Notes under the pieces: generated by a model
What the model was told of the DNA's origin: nothing
What the model saw: only the letters and a program-made list of their open reading frames with translations
The model's database searches: none
Assembly (NCBI GenBank): GCA_947396885.1
Contig: OX377202.1
Location: 28,201,407 to 28,265,406, forward strand
Origin: Heligmosomoides polygyrus polygyrus
Taxonomy: Eukaryota; Nematoda; Chromadorea; Rhabditida; Heligmosomidae
Direction of reading: 5' to 3'
DNA: 64,000 nucleotides
Translations under genes and position numbers: made by a program
Part shown: positions 33,170 to 45,121 of the stretch, one piece after another
Layout of the letters: every line of letters begins with the position of its first letter
Numbering within the stretch: position 1 is the stretch's first letter

Positions 33170-33577
33170 TCAACTGACCAACGTTTTATTTGATGCAGAT
33201 GTGAGATTTATATTTGCGTCTTTTGTATAAGAGGAAGTAGGAACGAAGAAATCTGAGATTCCTAGCTTGGTTAAGTCTTTGAGCACTATAAATGTCATTA
33301 AGAGATGAAATCTTTTCCTGCTCCATTCCAGAGCAGCAGTACCGAGTGCTTTGTTTCTGACAGAGGAAGTTGTTGCTTCGTCATACGAAAGCATGTAGCA
33401 GCGAGGGAACAAATTTCGAGTAAAGGCATTTTAGAGCCTTTTTAAGGCAGGAGTGTCCTTTCTCTTACAGGGACTGAAATTGTGATGTTAGCTTCAAAAA
33501 TAGGGCGTAAGCATAATTTATAAGCCCTAAGCAACGTGTTTTGATTAGGTATGAAGAACCTTGATAATATTGTAGAC
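33170..33577 (-). pseudogene. CR1-like RT C-terminal fragment
   Basis: The minus-strand reading has RCYMLSYDEATTSSVRNKAL and ALEWSRKRFHLLMTFIVLKD. These match the C-terminal region of the CR1-like copy at 15931 (YMLSHSEIPNFSVRNESVGL). Only about 130 residues with frame breaks are left. Its outer edge touches the tail of another CR1-like end at 33578. Confidence 0.65.
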
Positions 33578-34060
33578 TATTTATTTATTTATTCATTCAT
33601 TTATTTAGCACCAAAAAGTGCGCTAGTACAAGACACAGTAACATCGGATTCATTATGCGCGACACTAGTAACAACACTATTAAAACTGCGAGTAAATCAG
33701 TGGATGGGATATCACTGTGCATGAATTGGAGTGAGAAACCTATGCTTCATAGGTATTCACTAATAAGGCATGTGGCGGAATTTATAGAAATATGCGAATT
33801 ATTTTGAGAAAAATGTTTAGACAAAACCAATTTAGCAGAACCATCAGAACTGCTAGGCCCTGAGCTGAGTATAGCTATGTCGTGATTCCGACTGAGCGAA
33901 GAAATCACTTTCGAGCAATTTTGCGAGAAGGAAGCAGCCAGAAGGTCGATCTTATTTCGAACGTACCAAGGCGAGCAACCTGCTGCATTACGCTTCCTCA
34001 CGGTATTGCTTCCATAGGAAATGAACTTGTCAAATCGCACTCCGATGAATACTAGCATAT
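33578..34060 (-). mobile_element. CR1-like 3' end with tail and hairpin
   Basis: A TTTA-rich run (33578-33606) is followed by the hairpin GCACCAAAAAGTGC (33608-33621), as in the other CR1-like ends here. A 103-codon minus-strand frame (33747-34058) lies upstream, but I cannot match it to RT. Confidence 0.45.
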
Positions 34061-36070
34061 ATTATATACATATGTGTGTATTGATGCATGTACATCACGT
34101 GTTAAGAAGTAATAGTCAATGCTTGGCTTCCAGGTCAATTCGAACCCTTTCCGCCGCTTTTCGGAGCATAATTCGCCGGCTACAGTCCAGCTTCTGGCTT
34201 TATTTTTCCATGGCCATCTGATCTACTGAAGAATACCTTGCCTGATACGCTTAACGTTGTCGAAGGAAACGAAGTGGTAACCAATAATGTCTGAAAAACT
34301 GTGCGTTGAGACGATTTATTGCCACAGAGGATAAGTGTAGGCGGCAATCAAGAATCGCTTTTTGGTCGCACTTTCGTTCAGAACGAGTGCAGCCTAGATC
34401 CTTTAGTGGCCAGTAAGCTGCTACCAGACGACTCGTCATGAAGAAATAAACACTGACTTGCGCGTCAGCTGGCCACCACAAGCGGATGTGTGTTGAAAAC
34501 TCATTCAGAATGCTGAAAATTACATGCACGATGTACCATAGGGCAGACCGTGTGAAGCGTCCCAAAACATGTGAATTAGTGTCGAGCTTCTCCTATGTTC
34601 CGCCACCAGGAAAAGCCGTCAACCTGCTAGTGCTTCTGATTATCCAGTTAGCGAACTGATCTGGTTTTGGCTTCGAACAGCTCCCAGACGAAAGCAAACT
34701 CAGCTTTTCACTTCACTGAAGAGATATTGGGAGAGACACTTATATCAATAGGAATATTGTTGAGAAAGGGTGCTAAAACGAATTTCGGTTTGTTGTTTTA
34801 AAAATCTCTCTACCATTAATTTCTGCTAAGCCATATGCATCGTCAGGATCTATCTTAGTCGGAGGGGGAGGAGCAACAAAAGCGAAATAAATGTAAACAG
34901 TGGGCCTAACCCGGCTAGGAAACTGCAAAGAACGGTTTCCTTGTAAACCACTTTGTGATTCTAGTCATTCCTTAGCTCTTATTGTGTTAATTTTTTGTTG
35001 TCTTTGTAAGCTAATGGTAAGTAGTTTCCAGTTCTGCGGCCGTTATCAAAGAGTCAGAGTGGACTGCCCCTCCTTCCACCTATTATGACATCATCATAGT
35101 TATTAATTTTGTAGGATTGCTATAGACCTTCTATTTTCCAAGCGAAGCTGCTCCTCTACTTTCATTCGATCCAAAGCTAGATCGAAATTCCAAAACGGAT
35201 ATGATTGCCAACCTTTGAGAAAGAATAACCCAGAAACTGTGATACTCCATCCCGTACCTTCAGAAACCGTTAGAGGTGCTCTTGAGAAACGTCAAACGCA
35301 TTGTCGCTCAACGGCAAGGAAATGATTCATTTGCAACGATAGCAGTTGGATACACAACTATGCTGTCCAGCTCTGATTCGGCTAAATCACCAGAAGGTCT
35401 ACTCATCGGGAAAGAGCAGTTTCTTGATATGACTGGAAGTCATGTCTTCTTCGGAACCATTAGTCGTCCACGAATAGAACGCCTTGAACTCGACTTCGAT
35501 CTTAGCGATCAGCTGCAAGTAGAACGGTTGTGCTCATTGATCCACACGTGGAACTTAGCAGCATTGAATTTTTCGGAATCGTTAGAATAACGGATTCTTA
35601 TCGGGATGTGGACTTGTGCGCGTGCCAACAAACTGTCGGATATGGTCTACCTAACACTGCTATGAATGCCCAAATTGATAGGGTCCTGAAGCTTTTTCAT
35701 TTGAACAGTACGTATTTTCCTTAATTATAAATTATGTGATTGTTATTTACTGTATTATTGGTATTTAATTGTTACATTTTAACCATAATGCTACTACTCA
35801 TGCATCGTTTAACAGTGGTTGTTGATTGTTATGTTTTGTGCTAGAAATGTTTTTATTCGTTTCCTTTTTAACATCATTGATGCTAGACTTTGTTCTACGC
35901 CAATAAATAAATAAATAAATAAAGATATTTGTTCAGAGAAAGAAATGTAAAACCCATGGAAATGGAAAAGCGATTTGGCACCATTCCCACAGTATGAGTA
36001 TCTAAAGCAATGACATCATCAATATGGGTAAAGACGATTAGTTTTTTTTCGATGCATTTTTTGTCTTGCA
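34061..36070. other. Unannotated; a (AATA)n run at 35910-35930
   Basis: No family motif. A 104-codon plus-strand frame (35276-35590) and an overlapping 64-codon frame (35530-35724) are unrecognised. The ATAA run after them could be the tail of a plus-strand non-LTR element, but I cannot see RT upstream. Confidence 0.3.
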
Positions 36071-36117
36071 ACGTGTTATTTATTTATTTATTATTTATTT
36101 ATTACAATGCACATATT

Positions 36118-36800
36118 TGTGCGCCACAAAGAATATATATATGCAATATAGATATCTAGATATGTAGGCAGTATAGTCGTTATAATCGCGAGAACAGTCG
36201 AGCAATATGGATATAGGTAGTGTCGTCGTTATAGTCCGCGAGAATAATTGAACACTATCGATATAAATGTCGGAGCCCATGAGCGTAATAGAGCAATTTT
36301 GGGAACGTAATTATTGTAGCTTGTCTTCTTCTTCTAATGATTTCTTGTTTTCTTCGTATAACAGCATACATGAAGAGCGAACGTCATGCTTCATATGTCG
36401 GGATAATCAGGATCTCTTCTCTATATTTGTGCGTTATAAATTATATATATAATACGTAGATATATTGGTAGTATAGTCGTTATAATCGCGAAAACAGTCG
36501 AGCAATATAGATATAGATAGTGTCGTCGTTATAGTCCGTGAGAATGATAAAACACTGTCGAGATAAGTACCGGAGCCCATGTGTGTGATAGAGCAATGTG
36601 GGGAACGTCTGAAGAATTATTATTATTATTTATCCGTATAATAGGACTCTAACGTTATGTAATAATAGTAAGGTTGTCTGTCTAGCTATTGAGGGAAAAA
36701 CGGTATAATTATTGTAGCCTGTATTCTTCTTCTAATGATTTTGTATCTGCGTAAATAAAGAGCGAACGCCGTGCTTCATATGCCGGGATAATCAACATCT
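36118..36800. repeat. Tandem duplication in the CR1-like 3' untranslated region
   Basis: Two units of about 310-370 bp share blocks such as AGTATAGTCGTTATAATCGC, GTGTCGTCGTTATAGTCC, CGGAGCCCATG and GCTTCATATG-CGGGATAATCA. The first runs from about 36118 to 36425 and the second from about 36425 to 36800. An AT-rich segment near 36610-36700 is inserted in the second. Confidence 0.75.
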
Positions 36801-36837
36801 CTTTATTCTGAACTTCATTGATCTGTACAGATGGTGT

Positions 36838-38165
36838 TTAGAGATCTGGAATGTGAAGAGTTGATAGCAGATCTATTTTTTTAAGTCGCTTCTTAAATGT
36901 CGGAACATTGGGTGCCTCTATAACATTGCGTGGAATTAATTGAAGCCATCTCGCTGTTCTAAAGAACAGTGAGTTTAATAGCCCATTTCCGTGTCTAATA
37001 TGAATTCTTTCACAGTGCAGTGATAACGTACTCATACGGCCTTGACTGGGTCTGAAAATCCAATATTTACTAGCTTTTAGTTTATGCTCTCCCTTCAATA
37101 TTTTAAAACAAAATATTAGATCATTAACAACTCTTCGATAGAAGACTACGAAGGTTGAAAAGTCTTAGCCGCTCCTTGTAATTAGGCATGCTCCTTGGGT
37201 AATCTGCACTTGGAAAACATTTAAACATAAGAATTCGTGTGAAAGTTCTTTGTATTTTTTTCTAGTTTTATTTGTCTGTTTTTAGTATGGGGACTCCATA
37301 TTTGGGAACCATATTCTATAATTGGGATTACATACGTTTTATAAAGCTTCAGCAGTGTTGCAGGATCATTGGTGTATGTATTGCGTAAGATAGAAAACAT
37401 GACTGAAAAGGCCTTCCGAACGGTGATGTTGATATGATTATCAAATCGTAGTCTTGTATCGAGATGAATTCCAAGATCGCGTGGAGTACTGTCTATACCC
37501 AAAATATTATTGTTGATTTTATATTCCATCATAGGTAAGTTTCCCATATGAAAGGTAGACGTTTTTGAAAGATTGATTGGAATTTCCCATGTTGAAGCCC
37601 ACTCCATCATATTTGATATAGATTTTATTAAGGCGTTATAAACTTCTAACTGATTCGAATTATTACAAGTTCCATATATTTTTACGTCATCTGCAAACAT
37701 CTGTACCTTTACTAAGGGGTGAGTTATCAGTCTTGCTGGCAAATCACTGGTATAAATGAGAAACAGTAAAGGCGAAAGGGCACCTCCTTGTGGTACTCCA
37801 CTGGTGCAGTCATAACGTTCGGAGAAGGAGTTTCCTACTTTCACCGTCATTTTTCTGTTTTGTAGATACGAGGTGATCCAGTTCAACAGTGGACCTCCTA
37901 TACTTATGTTTTTCAATTTGAAAAGTAGTTTCGAATGACATACTTTGTCGAATGCTTTCGAAAAATCGAAGTAAATCACGTCTACGGAGTTTCCACTGTT
38001 TAAGGCAGTGTGCCAGTCATACACACAATCAGCCATTTGGGTAACAGTTGATGCTCCAACAGTAAAGCCGTGTTGTTCCAAAGGTATCAGATTATTCTTA
38101 TTAAGCCATGAGTGTAATTTATCCCTTATGATTTTCTCTAAAACTTTGATCGGTGGTGCGGTAAT
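36838..38165 (-). pseudogene. CR1-like reverse transcriptase, one break
   Basis: From the 5' side the frame has ITAPPIKVLEKIIRDKLHSW, YFDFSKAFDKV, SGVPQGGALSPLLFLIYTSD and MFADDVKIYG. These are the RT fingers, the first catalytic aspartate, the primer-binding block and the active site. It continues open to LKLYKTYVIPIIEYGSQIWS and stops at 37221. The last part (36838-37098) is in another frame and ends HIPDL. The roughly 50 residues read upstream of ITAPP do not look like RT. This is the best-kept CR1-like RT in the window, but it lacks the endonuclease. Confidence 0.88.
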
Positions 38166-38469
38166 GCTAATTGTTATGTGAGAAATTGTTCGCGGCGAAC
38201 ATTTCATTGTCCTGCAATTATTTTTTCTGCATGTCTGTTGCTGTTCTTGTACACTTGTGTATATTCTGTACTTTTTCTTTCTGCCTTCATTTTTTTTGCA
38301 ATTAAAAATGCCCACTGTTTCAAAGATGTGAAATTAAGCCAGCGTTTATAGGCATGACAGACCGTTTTGGACGTTTCCTAATCAGCGTATTGTCCATAAC
38401 CAGTCCCTTTATCAACCTATGCACGGAGCTTGGAGATTAACAAGTTGGTTAATTGAGTGAAAATCTACA

Positions 38470-38740
38470 AGGCCGGTTGAGCGCAGGAGGATGAGACGCG
38501 GACGAGCACCTGATACCAGGCTTGATTGGTTCGGATTTCCAGCTCAAACCTATCAAGCGTTCCACCCTTCCGTGGTCGGTGAATTGATTTGTCTAGTAAG
38601 GGCAAATCAGTGACTTGTTCATCGGCCGCAAGTCGTTTTATTGGCTAAGTAAGCATCTAAATCGCACCTTATCGATAGGCCGTAGAAGTAGAATGCGTGG
38701 CGCATCCCAAGAGGGGTTGAGTAACGCTGTCCTTTATCAT
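38470..38740 (+). mobile_element. tRNA-derived SINE
   Basis: The A-box region is decayed (GTTGAGCGCAGGAGG near 38476-38490) but the B box GGTTCGGATTTCC (38528-38540) is clear. Body blocks match the copy at 8954 read on the other strand. The tail CTTTATCATT is near 38730. Confidence 0.78.
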
Positions 38741-40185
38741 TTTGACCTCACCGATTTACAAAAAAAAAGTAAAGACAAGGAGATAGAGGAAACAAGACCA
38801 CACCAAGTGGGAAGTGAAGCGGGACCAACTAGGAGGTGAGGATGATCTCAATGTAGATACGCCCCATTCTGATGATAGTACCTCTTATGGATATCCGCGT
38901 ACACTTGAAAAATTCAGTGAAGAGCGTCTTCCAAGTAAATCGGTTACATTTGGCCTCAATACTTTAAGGTAGGCAGGGCCAAAACGATAAGGCGGTCCTA
39001 TGTTACCTTGGGGATTCCGTCCCCTTCTGACTGAGGAACAAAAGGTGTTTGTTGATGACAAGCAGTTAGCTAAGGCTACGACAATACTTCAAGCAATAGA
39101 AACTTTCTGTGGAAATGTTGACGAATACATTGCTCAATAGCAACAAAGAAACCTCATAGTGGTCGGAGAAGACAACTACGATTGTGAGCTCTTTGAATTC
39201 TTAAAAAAACGTTCTGCGTTATCGCGCCTATATGTAGAGACAACCAGCAGGCTAGCTAACCCAAAGAGGAGGAATAAGAGGCGAAAAAGGCCAGGTGGTT
39301 GAAATAAGAACTTGAATCAAAAGGACAACGGCTTCGACGATGGTGAAGATGGTCGCGAAAGTTCAATTCGGTCACTTCACATAACGCTCCCCGTGGACGA
39401 GGGAAACGCGATGTGATACATCAACGGTTCGGACGCCCCACCATCCATCTCACTTTTTGTATGAGATGTCAGACAAATGACTGCCAACAAAAGACAATTT
39501 ACGAGCTTAGAGAAGGGGTAGGAGGCTGCATCATGAGGGACGATCTTCGTCGCGTTCGTGCACATATGTAGTAATGGTCTCTGGTAGATCTACATCGAAT
39601 TTATTCAGGTTGCTTCCCAAGAAGTTTGTTTTCTGACCTTGATGGCCGACGGCAATGACGAAAGAATATTTTGACATCAATAACACGGCAATATTAAAGA
39701 AAAATCACTCGGGTCATTCCTTCATGCACCACGTTATCGTCGTGATACATATGAGGAACTTTTGATGTTCAGTGGTACACTCAATCGTGCAGTAGTCCAA
39801 ATTATTTGCATGTGAGATCCCCTTTTGTACTCCTTCCGAAGAACAATAACGTAATGAGGCCGATGTAGTGCTCAAAAAACTTTAACTTTAGGTCTATCCC
39901 TGCGTGGTTTCATGAAGCATCTTTTACGTGTACAATGAGTACCTTCCACTGTACTTGTTTTTGATCAAGCTTGTGGGTTTTTTATTCTAACATTGTATTT
40001 TCACGTGTGGCGTTAGTCCATGTTATGAATAAGTAAATAAATAAATAAATAACCGAGCCTCACACAAGGCCTCTGTGATTCGGATGTGGGGTTTCGAGGT
40101 CAGAACACCTTTCCATCGAGGCCCATCCAGTTTCGAGGCCTGAGGAATCCGAACTCCAGACGCTTTTCTGTCTTAAAAAAGATGG
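38741..40185. other. Unannotated; broken lysine-rich frames and a (AAAT)n run
   Basis: Between 38870 and 39370 the plus strand gives short acidic and basic readings broken by stops, possibly a retroelement relic that I cannot place. A TAAA run at 40030-40051 could be a non-LTR tail. Confidence 0.3.
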
Positions 40186-40187
40186 AC

Positions 40188-40445
40188 GACAGCGTTAGTC
40201 ACTTCCCTATGGGCCGCGCTGCGCACTTTACTTCTATGGGATGTCGTGGAGGCTACTTTAATGAGTATTTGACCTATACAGTATAAAATTGAAGCGGCCA
40301 GTCGATGGACAAGTCAGTGTTTCATCCTCCCCAGGCAAGTCTGGGACCATTTCATCGAACCCAGAAGGACGAACGGCTTTGCTGACCTGGACGGGCAATC
40401 TGAACCACGAACCTGGAGCAGCATCAAGAGTGCGCTGCGATTTCT
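40188..40445 (-). mobile_element. tRNA-derived SINE
   Basis: Minus-strand copy with body blocks CTTCTATGGGATGTCGTGG and ATGGACAAGTCAGTG and a tRNA-like end near 40405-40440 (AGAGTGCGCTGCG). The tail is decayed. Confidence 0.7.
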
Positions 40446-40798
40446 GCCAAAAATTTACGACCCACCCTCACTCCCTCCGAGAAAATCGATGGATTTCAAT
40501 GTTAGGTTGTTTAGTAATTAATTAATAAAGCTTTGACGTAAATAAATGAATGAAAGTTTTTCAGGCATGGCAACGACATGGTGACATCCTGAACACCGCT
40601 TCTTCTACGGAAAAAGGACGTCATTTGAATTTGAAACTGTATTTGACAAAAATTCGTGTAGTAGATTAAATAATAAAGCTGATTTCCCTATACAGACTTT
40701 TCCTAAAAATAGAATGTTCCCTGGATAAGGTTTACCACTAGCGCTGAAATTGGAGTTCACAATAGCACAATTTTTATTTGGCCCTTGTTCAAGAAGTC

Positions 40799-41079
40799 GT
40801 GTATTTCCTAAGCGATCTTCCTTGTGATCAGGTGAGGTCATGCTCAAATTTTTTTTCGAAAATTAAGATTCTTTTACCTGAAGTGAACGATGTCTAGAAA
40901 TAAGATGTAGCTTTGAAAAACGACAATTTCTACTAAATATATGTTCGAAAACCAAGTCTTTCCTGAGCGATCTTCCTTGTGATTAGGCGAGGTCAGCCCG
41001 AATTTTTTTTCAAAATTAAAGATTTTTACACCTGAAGGAAGAGATGTCTAGTGCTGATATGCAGCTTTAGAAAAGCCCA
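40799..41079. repeat. Tandem repeat, unit about 155 bp
   Basis: GAGCGATCTTCCTTGTGAT-AGG-GAGGTCA and GAAGAGATGTCTAG-type blocks occur twice (40810-40955 and 40965-41079). A third partial unit continues at 42374 after the RTE-like insertion. The repeats also include runs of T and pieces like AAAATTAAGATT. Confidence 0.6.
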
Positions 41080-41093
41080 ATCTTTGGTTGATA

Positions 41094-42359
41094 TTTATTT
41101 ATTTATTTATTTATTTATACTCTTACATCGCAACGACATAAAGATTCGCGAGTCTTTCTTGCGAAGAGGTCGGCAGATTTCTTGGTTGCATCATTCACCA
41201 TCCATTCCCAGTCGATCACATCTTTTGTCTGCCTTTCGTCCTCGATATCGTGCTATATCGTCCAGCCATCGTGTCCTCGGTCTCCCCGTACTTCTTTTTC
41301 CAGACGGCAGCCACTTTGTCGCTTCTCGAGCCCAGGAGGTGCACGTGTTCAGTGACAATTTATGGGCGTATATCCATTTACGCCTCAGTGCGGATATTAT
41401 CCAGTCCTTCAAGCCAGATCTTCTTCTTATCACTTTCGCTTTTATTTTGTCAGCCAGGCGAATACCGAATATAGCGCGCTTTAGACGTCGCTGAGCTGAC
41501 TGCAAGCTGATGGCCATTTCTTTAGTCCAGGCCCATGACTCGCATCCGTATATACTGCTGGAAGGATGCAAGTGTTGATGAGCTTTCTTTTAAGGGAAAT
41601 CGCACCAGTGTTTGAGCAGAGGAACTTTCTATGTTTGTAGAATATTGCACGGCCAGCATGTATGCGTCTCCGAACTTCTTTCAGTTGATTTCTTGGTGTT
41701 GTAATCAGTTGGCCGAGATACACATACTCATTGACGCGCTGTATTGTGTCGCCATTCAATTCCACTCGTTCTTCACTGTTGATCGCAGAGTGGCTGCAGC
41801 TCCAAATTTGCATCCATTTGGTCTTATTTAAATTTATACTCAGTCCCACTTTTTGTGATTCCATCATCAAGTCGGCACCCATCGTTTGTAGTTCCTCACT
41901 GGAGCGCGCTAGCAGGACTATATCGTCGGCATAAGCCATGTAGGATAGAAGCTTGCCATTTACGTGAATACCTCTGTTGGAAAAGTTGACATTATTCAGT
42001 GCATATTGGAGAGTAAGTACGAAGAGGAGTGGGGAAAGCGTGTCACCTTGACGAACTCCGCGTTGTATATCCAATTTCGCCAGACGATCTCCAACTTTTA
42101 TCATCGCACTTCCATTGGCATAAAGCAGTTGAATTACCTTGATGATATTATTATCAATACCGAAGGAATGAAGAGCACACCATATTGCCGGGAACTCTAT
42201 GCTGTCGAAAGCTTTTTTGAAGTCGATGAACATAACACAAGCTGAGACGTTGAATTCACGTGTTTTTTCAATGATTTCGTTCAGTGTTTGAATGCGATCA
42301 TCTGTGGAAAACTTTTTTCGAAAACCTGCCTGCTCTGATGGTAGTATACATATCTTAGT
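41094..42359 (-). mobile_element. RTE-clade retrotransposon, 5'-truncated, 14-bp target duplication
   Basis: ATCTTTGGTTGATA lies at 41080-41093 and 42360-42373, exactly bounding the insertion. The left end is a (TTTA)n run, i.e. a (TAAA)n tail on the sense strand, unlike the two big RTE copies. It is inserted in a tandem repeat. Truncation removed the endonuclease. Confidence 0.93.
41191..42359 (-). pseudogene. RTE-clade reverse transcriptase, C-terminal two thirds
   Basis: RT motifs in order are [47 protein letters not shown] and MAYADDIVLLARS (YADD active site), then YVYLGQLI. The frame breaks near 41540 and resumes as SIYGCESWAWTKEMAISLQS and STGRPRTRWLDDIARY, the usual RTE C-terminal blocks. 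It is clearly diverged from the RTE at 27489, so it is a different subfamily. Apart from truncation and one break it is well kept. Confidence 0.88.
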
Positions 42360-42469
42360 ATCTTTGGTTGATACATAATCAAAAATGCAGCTCATCTGGA
42401 GCTATTTTCGGTAAGATCAAAAAGGATGGGCACTGGTCGATCGCTCGTCGATGTGGTTGGATGGTGCTA

Positions 42470-42980
42470 TACTCGTACTTTGTTCAATGATCGTAACTCG
42501 TTCAGTTTTGAGATTTATGCAAATGCTGGTGGTATTCAGAAAACTAGAAAAATTTCTGAGGATCACAAAACCGCCTTTCAAAAAAGGCATCTTCTTGCGC
42601 GGCTGACGGGGTGCGATTTTTCTGCGATTTTTGCCAAAAATCACAGAAAAATCCCAACCCCTCGGCCGCGAATAAAGACCTCTTTCTCAAAATTTGATTT
42701 TGTATTCACAAGATAGAACATTTTTTCTAATTTTTTTAAATGCCGATCGCATTTGCAATTTGCAAAACTCTTAGAATTAAGTGAGTTATGCCGGTTTTTT
42801 AAAATCACTCCAATTTTTTCGAGCAAAAATCCCATCCCGCTGGCGGTGCATGAAGATGGCTTTTTGAAAGGTGGTTTTGTGATCCTCAGAAAGATAATTT
42901 CTTCTAGCTTTCTGAGTGCCACCTGCGTTTGCATAAATCTCAAAACGAGTTACGGTCGGTTGAACAAAACTTTATAAAGC
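42470..42980. repeat. Foldback cluster of three related units
   Basis: A plus-oriented unit (about 42476-42640) and a minus-oriented unit (about 42795-42975) match as inverted repeats through GTAACTCGTTTTGAGATTTA, TGAGGATCACAAAACC and CCTTTCAAAAA blocks. A second, more diverged minus unit lies between (about 42640-42790). Each is about 150-180 bp. There is no coding potential. Confidence 0.6.
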
Positions 42981-43319
42981 GGTGGAACACAAAACATTTG
43001 AAGGCGTACATGCTGATAGTTGAGATGTGACATTTTCTCGATGGAGGTTAGCAAAGCCAATATTGCATTACTAAACAATAAAAGGCGATGATTAATGCTA
43101 TGAAAATTTTTGCCTCCCTCCTGGCTTTACAATTTCTGTGCAGACAGGAAATTCCCGGAAGAGAGAGAATACCAAACTACGAAGACTCCCTTTGGAATTT
43201 TCGTTCCTTCTGGATAAAACAACGATTTAATGACTGCTATGATGATGATGTGAAGAAATGAATGTTCTTAAGACCTCTTAGCGAATTCTAAAGCTACACA
43301 GGCAAAGGAAAAATCGACA
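42981..43319. other. Unannotated, no recognisable gene
   Basis: No motif seen; it may be the 3' part of the BEL/Pao fragment to its right, but I cannot show this. Confidence 0.3.
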
Positions 43320-44820
43320 TGCGTCTCAATCCCGTGATTTGGGCTTTTTCTTTCCTACAATGGTATACCATCGTTGACGAAGCTCAGTTGCCCCTTGATA
43401 TCGACGTTGATTGATCCTCCTGGGCACACAGCGGTCAATTGGTTGGCACTGTTGATGATTTGAAGCTGCAATTGGTGGACGAGGGAGAGTAAACGTTGTC
43501 GTTGTCCAAAGTAAAGTGAGCCACTTTTCTTCCAGTGACCTTGGTAGAACGTCGTCCCATTCCGGATTTTCCTTCAAAAGTGACTGCAGAAAAGTTTCAC
43601 TAGAAAAAGTTACAGGAGAACACTAAAATAGTGGATCGTAGGTGCTTGCTATAATCTTCAGAATTTTCCCTTTCGTCCACTCCTTCTCTTTGGTGCGGAC
43701 GCTTGGAAGTTGCAGTGTTAATGCGCCATTTGATATATCCTATTTGACTCCCAGGATTTTGCAGTTGTTGGAGAGTCTCGACCTTCGGGAAGAATTCGTT
43801 TGCGGCTTTTGAGTTGCTGCAGTATTCTCTGAGATTGATCCCTTGGAAGAGAGTTTTGGACTTCGCGTAGATGTCTATCGCTTCTTTGTCGAGACGGTTC
43901 CGCAGAGCACATTGATCACATACGTATTCTTAAGAATTCTTTGTGAGAGAGGATGTTCCGACATTGTAAGATTGTCGCGCAAGATTCCTGAAAGCAGGAA
44001 TGGTGAGACATTTAAACCGAAAGGAACTCGCTGGATTCGGAATGTGGTGATATTGTCTTCTGCTTTGTATGGGTCCTTGAATCAAAGGAATTGAGTGAAG
44101 TCGCGATTTGTCTTCTAGAGGCAAACCATTAGAAATGCTTTTTCAATATCGCTGGATACAAGAATGTACGGCCTTCGAATTCGTAGGACTATACCAGTGA
44201 CATCCGGGAGCAGGACTGGACCTCTGTAAAGTAGATTATTGAGGCTCGGATTTCCTTTTGTCTTTGAGGGCGCATACGTAGCGAATCTTTGTTGTTTTCT
44301 TTTCGTCCGAGAGTACTGAGGTAATGACAAGTCGTAGGTAGTTGATCTTCGTACACTTCCTCGTGATTCCATTATGCCGTTGTTCTTGGATGAGATTGTG
44401 ATACTTTTCAAGCATTCCAGGCGTATGTATGAGTGTTTTGATGATATAAAGAAGTCGAGCGTAGGCGAGTTGATAGTTGCTGGGAAGATCTTCCTTGTTG
44501 CCTTTGAACAGGAGTTGAACGATGTATCGGCGCTCGTCGTTGACGAAGTAGGCGGTTTCGTTGAATTTCCCCAGGCATTCCCCATCTTCAGACGTTTTTG
44601 AGCTGTCCACCACTCCTTCGATTCTAAATTCCAGAAACGATGTACTAAATTGTTCAGCTGTGTCTCCTCCTAGAGTAATCTCATCGACTCGCTTCGCATC
44701 TCCAGCACTGTAAAGGGTATTCTCCACAGTATCGAGGGAAGCAGTCTGCACATTATCATACCTCCTCGCCCTTGACACACCTTCATCAACTCTCAAGGCA
44801 TTGCCGAGAATCTTGAATCT
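43320..44820 (-). pseudogene. BEL/Pao retrotransposon pol fragment, dead
   Basis: Minus-strand frames (44236-44796, then 44115-44585, then short pieces to 43326) carry BEL/Pao landmarks. These are the ETAYFVNDERRYIVQLLFKG linker, LPSNYQLAYARLL, NPSLNNLLYRGPVLLPD, SDIEKAFLM and FGLNVSPFLL. Where Pao RT has YVDN at the active site this copy reads TYVINV, so the catalytic aspartate is lost. A late piece has NPEWDDVLPRSLEEKWLTL. There are many frameshifts and no LTRs nearby. It was a reverse transcriptase of an LTR element and is now inert. Confidence 0.82.
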
Positions 44821-45121
44821 GCCTTACAAAATTTAAGAGCGGTACATTACATACATTTCGCCTTCTCTGAGCGCTTGGTGAAAGAACGCCACTCTCTTCA
44901 TAATGAACGCTTATGCATAGTTTTTTTAGGACATTTATAGTGAAACAAAAGTGTTCTACAAAGAGGATGCTATTATAATTGATGTAGACCTCGTACTACG
45001 GGGTGCGCAAAAAGTATGGACGCATAAAACGTAAACGTTAGAAGTAACAGCACATTATAAAATTTAAAATTTTTATATATAAAATGTCAACAATGATCTA
45101 ACGAACAAAATAGCATCACTT

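Larger units (their letters stand above)
36078..38175 (-). mobile_element. CR1-like non-LTR retrotransposon, 5'-truncated
   Basis: The 3' end is a TTTA-rich tail (36078-36103) next to hairpin GCACATATTTGTGC (36109-36122). Then comes a 3' untranslated region holding a tandem duplication, then RT on the minus strand. Endonuclease and any first ORF are missing, so truncation is near 38175. Confidence 0.85.

Noticed and set aside
35276..35930. Plus-strand non-LTR element ending in a (AATA)n run
   Set aside because: The tail-like run is present, but the frames upstream show no RT or endonuclease motif.
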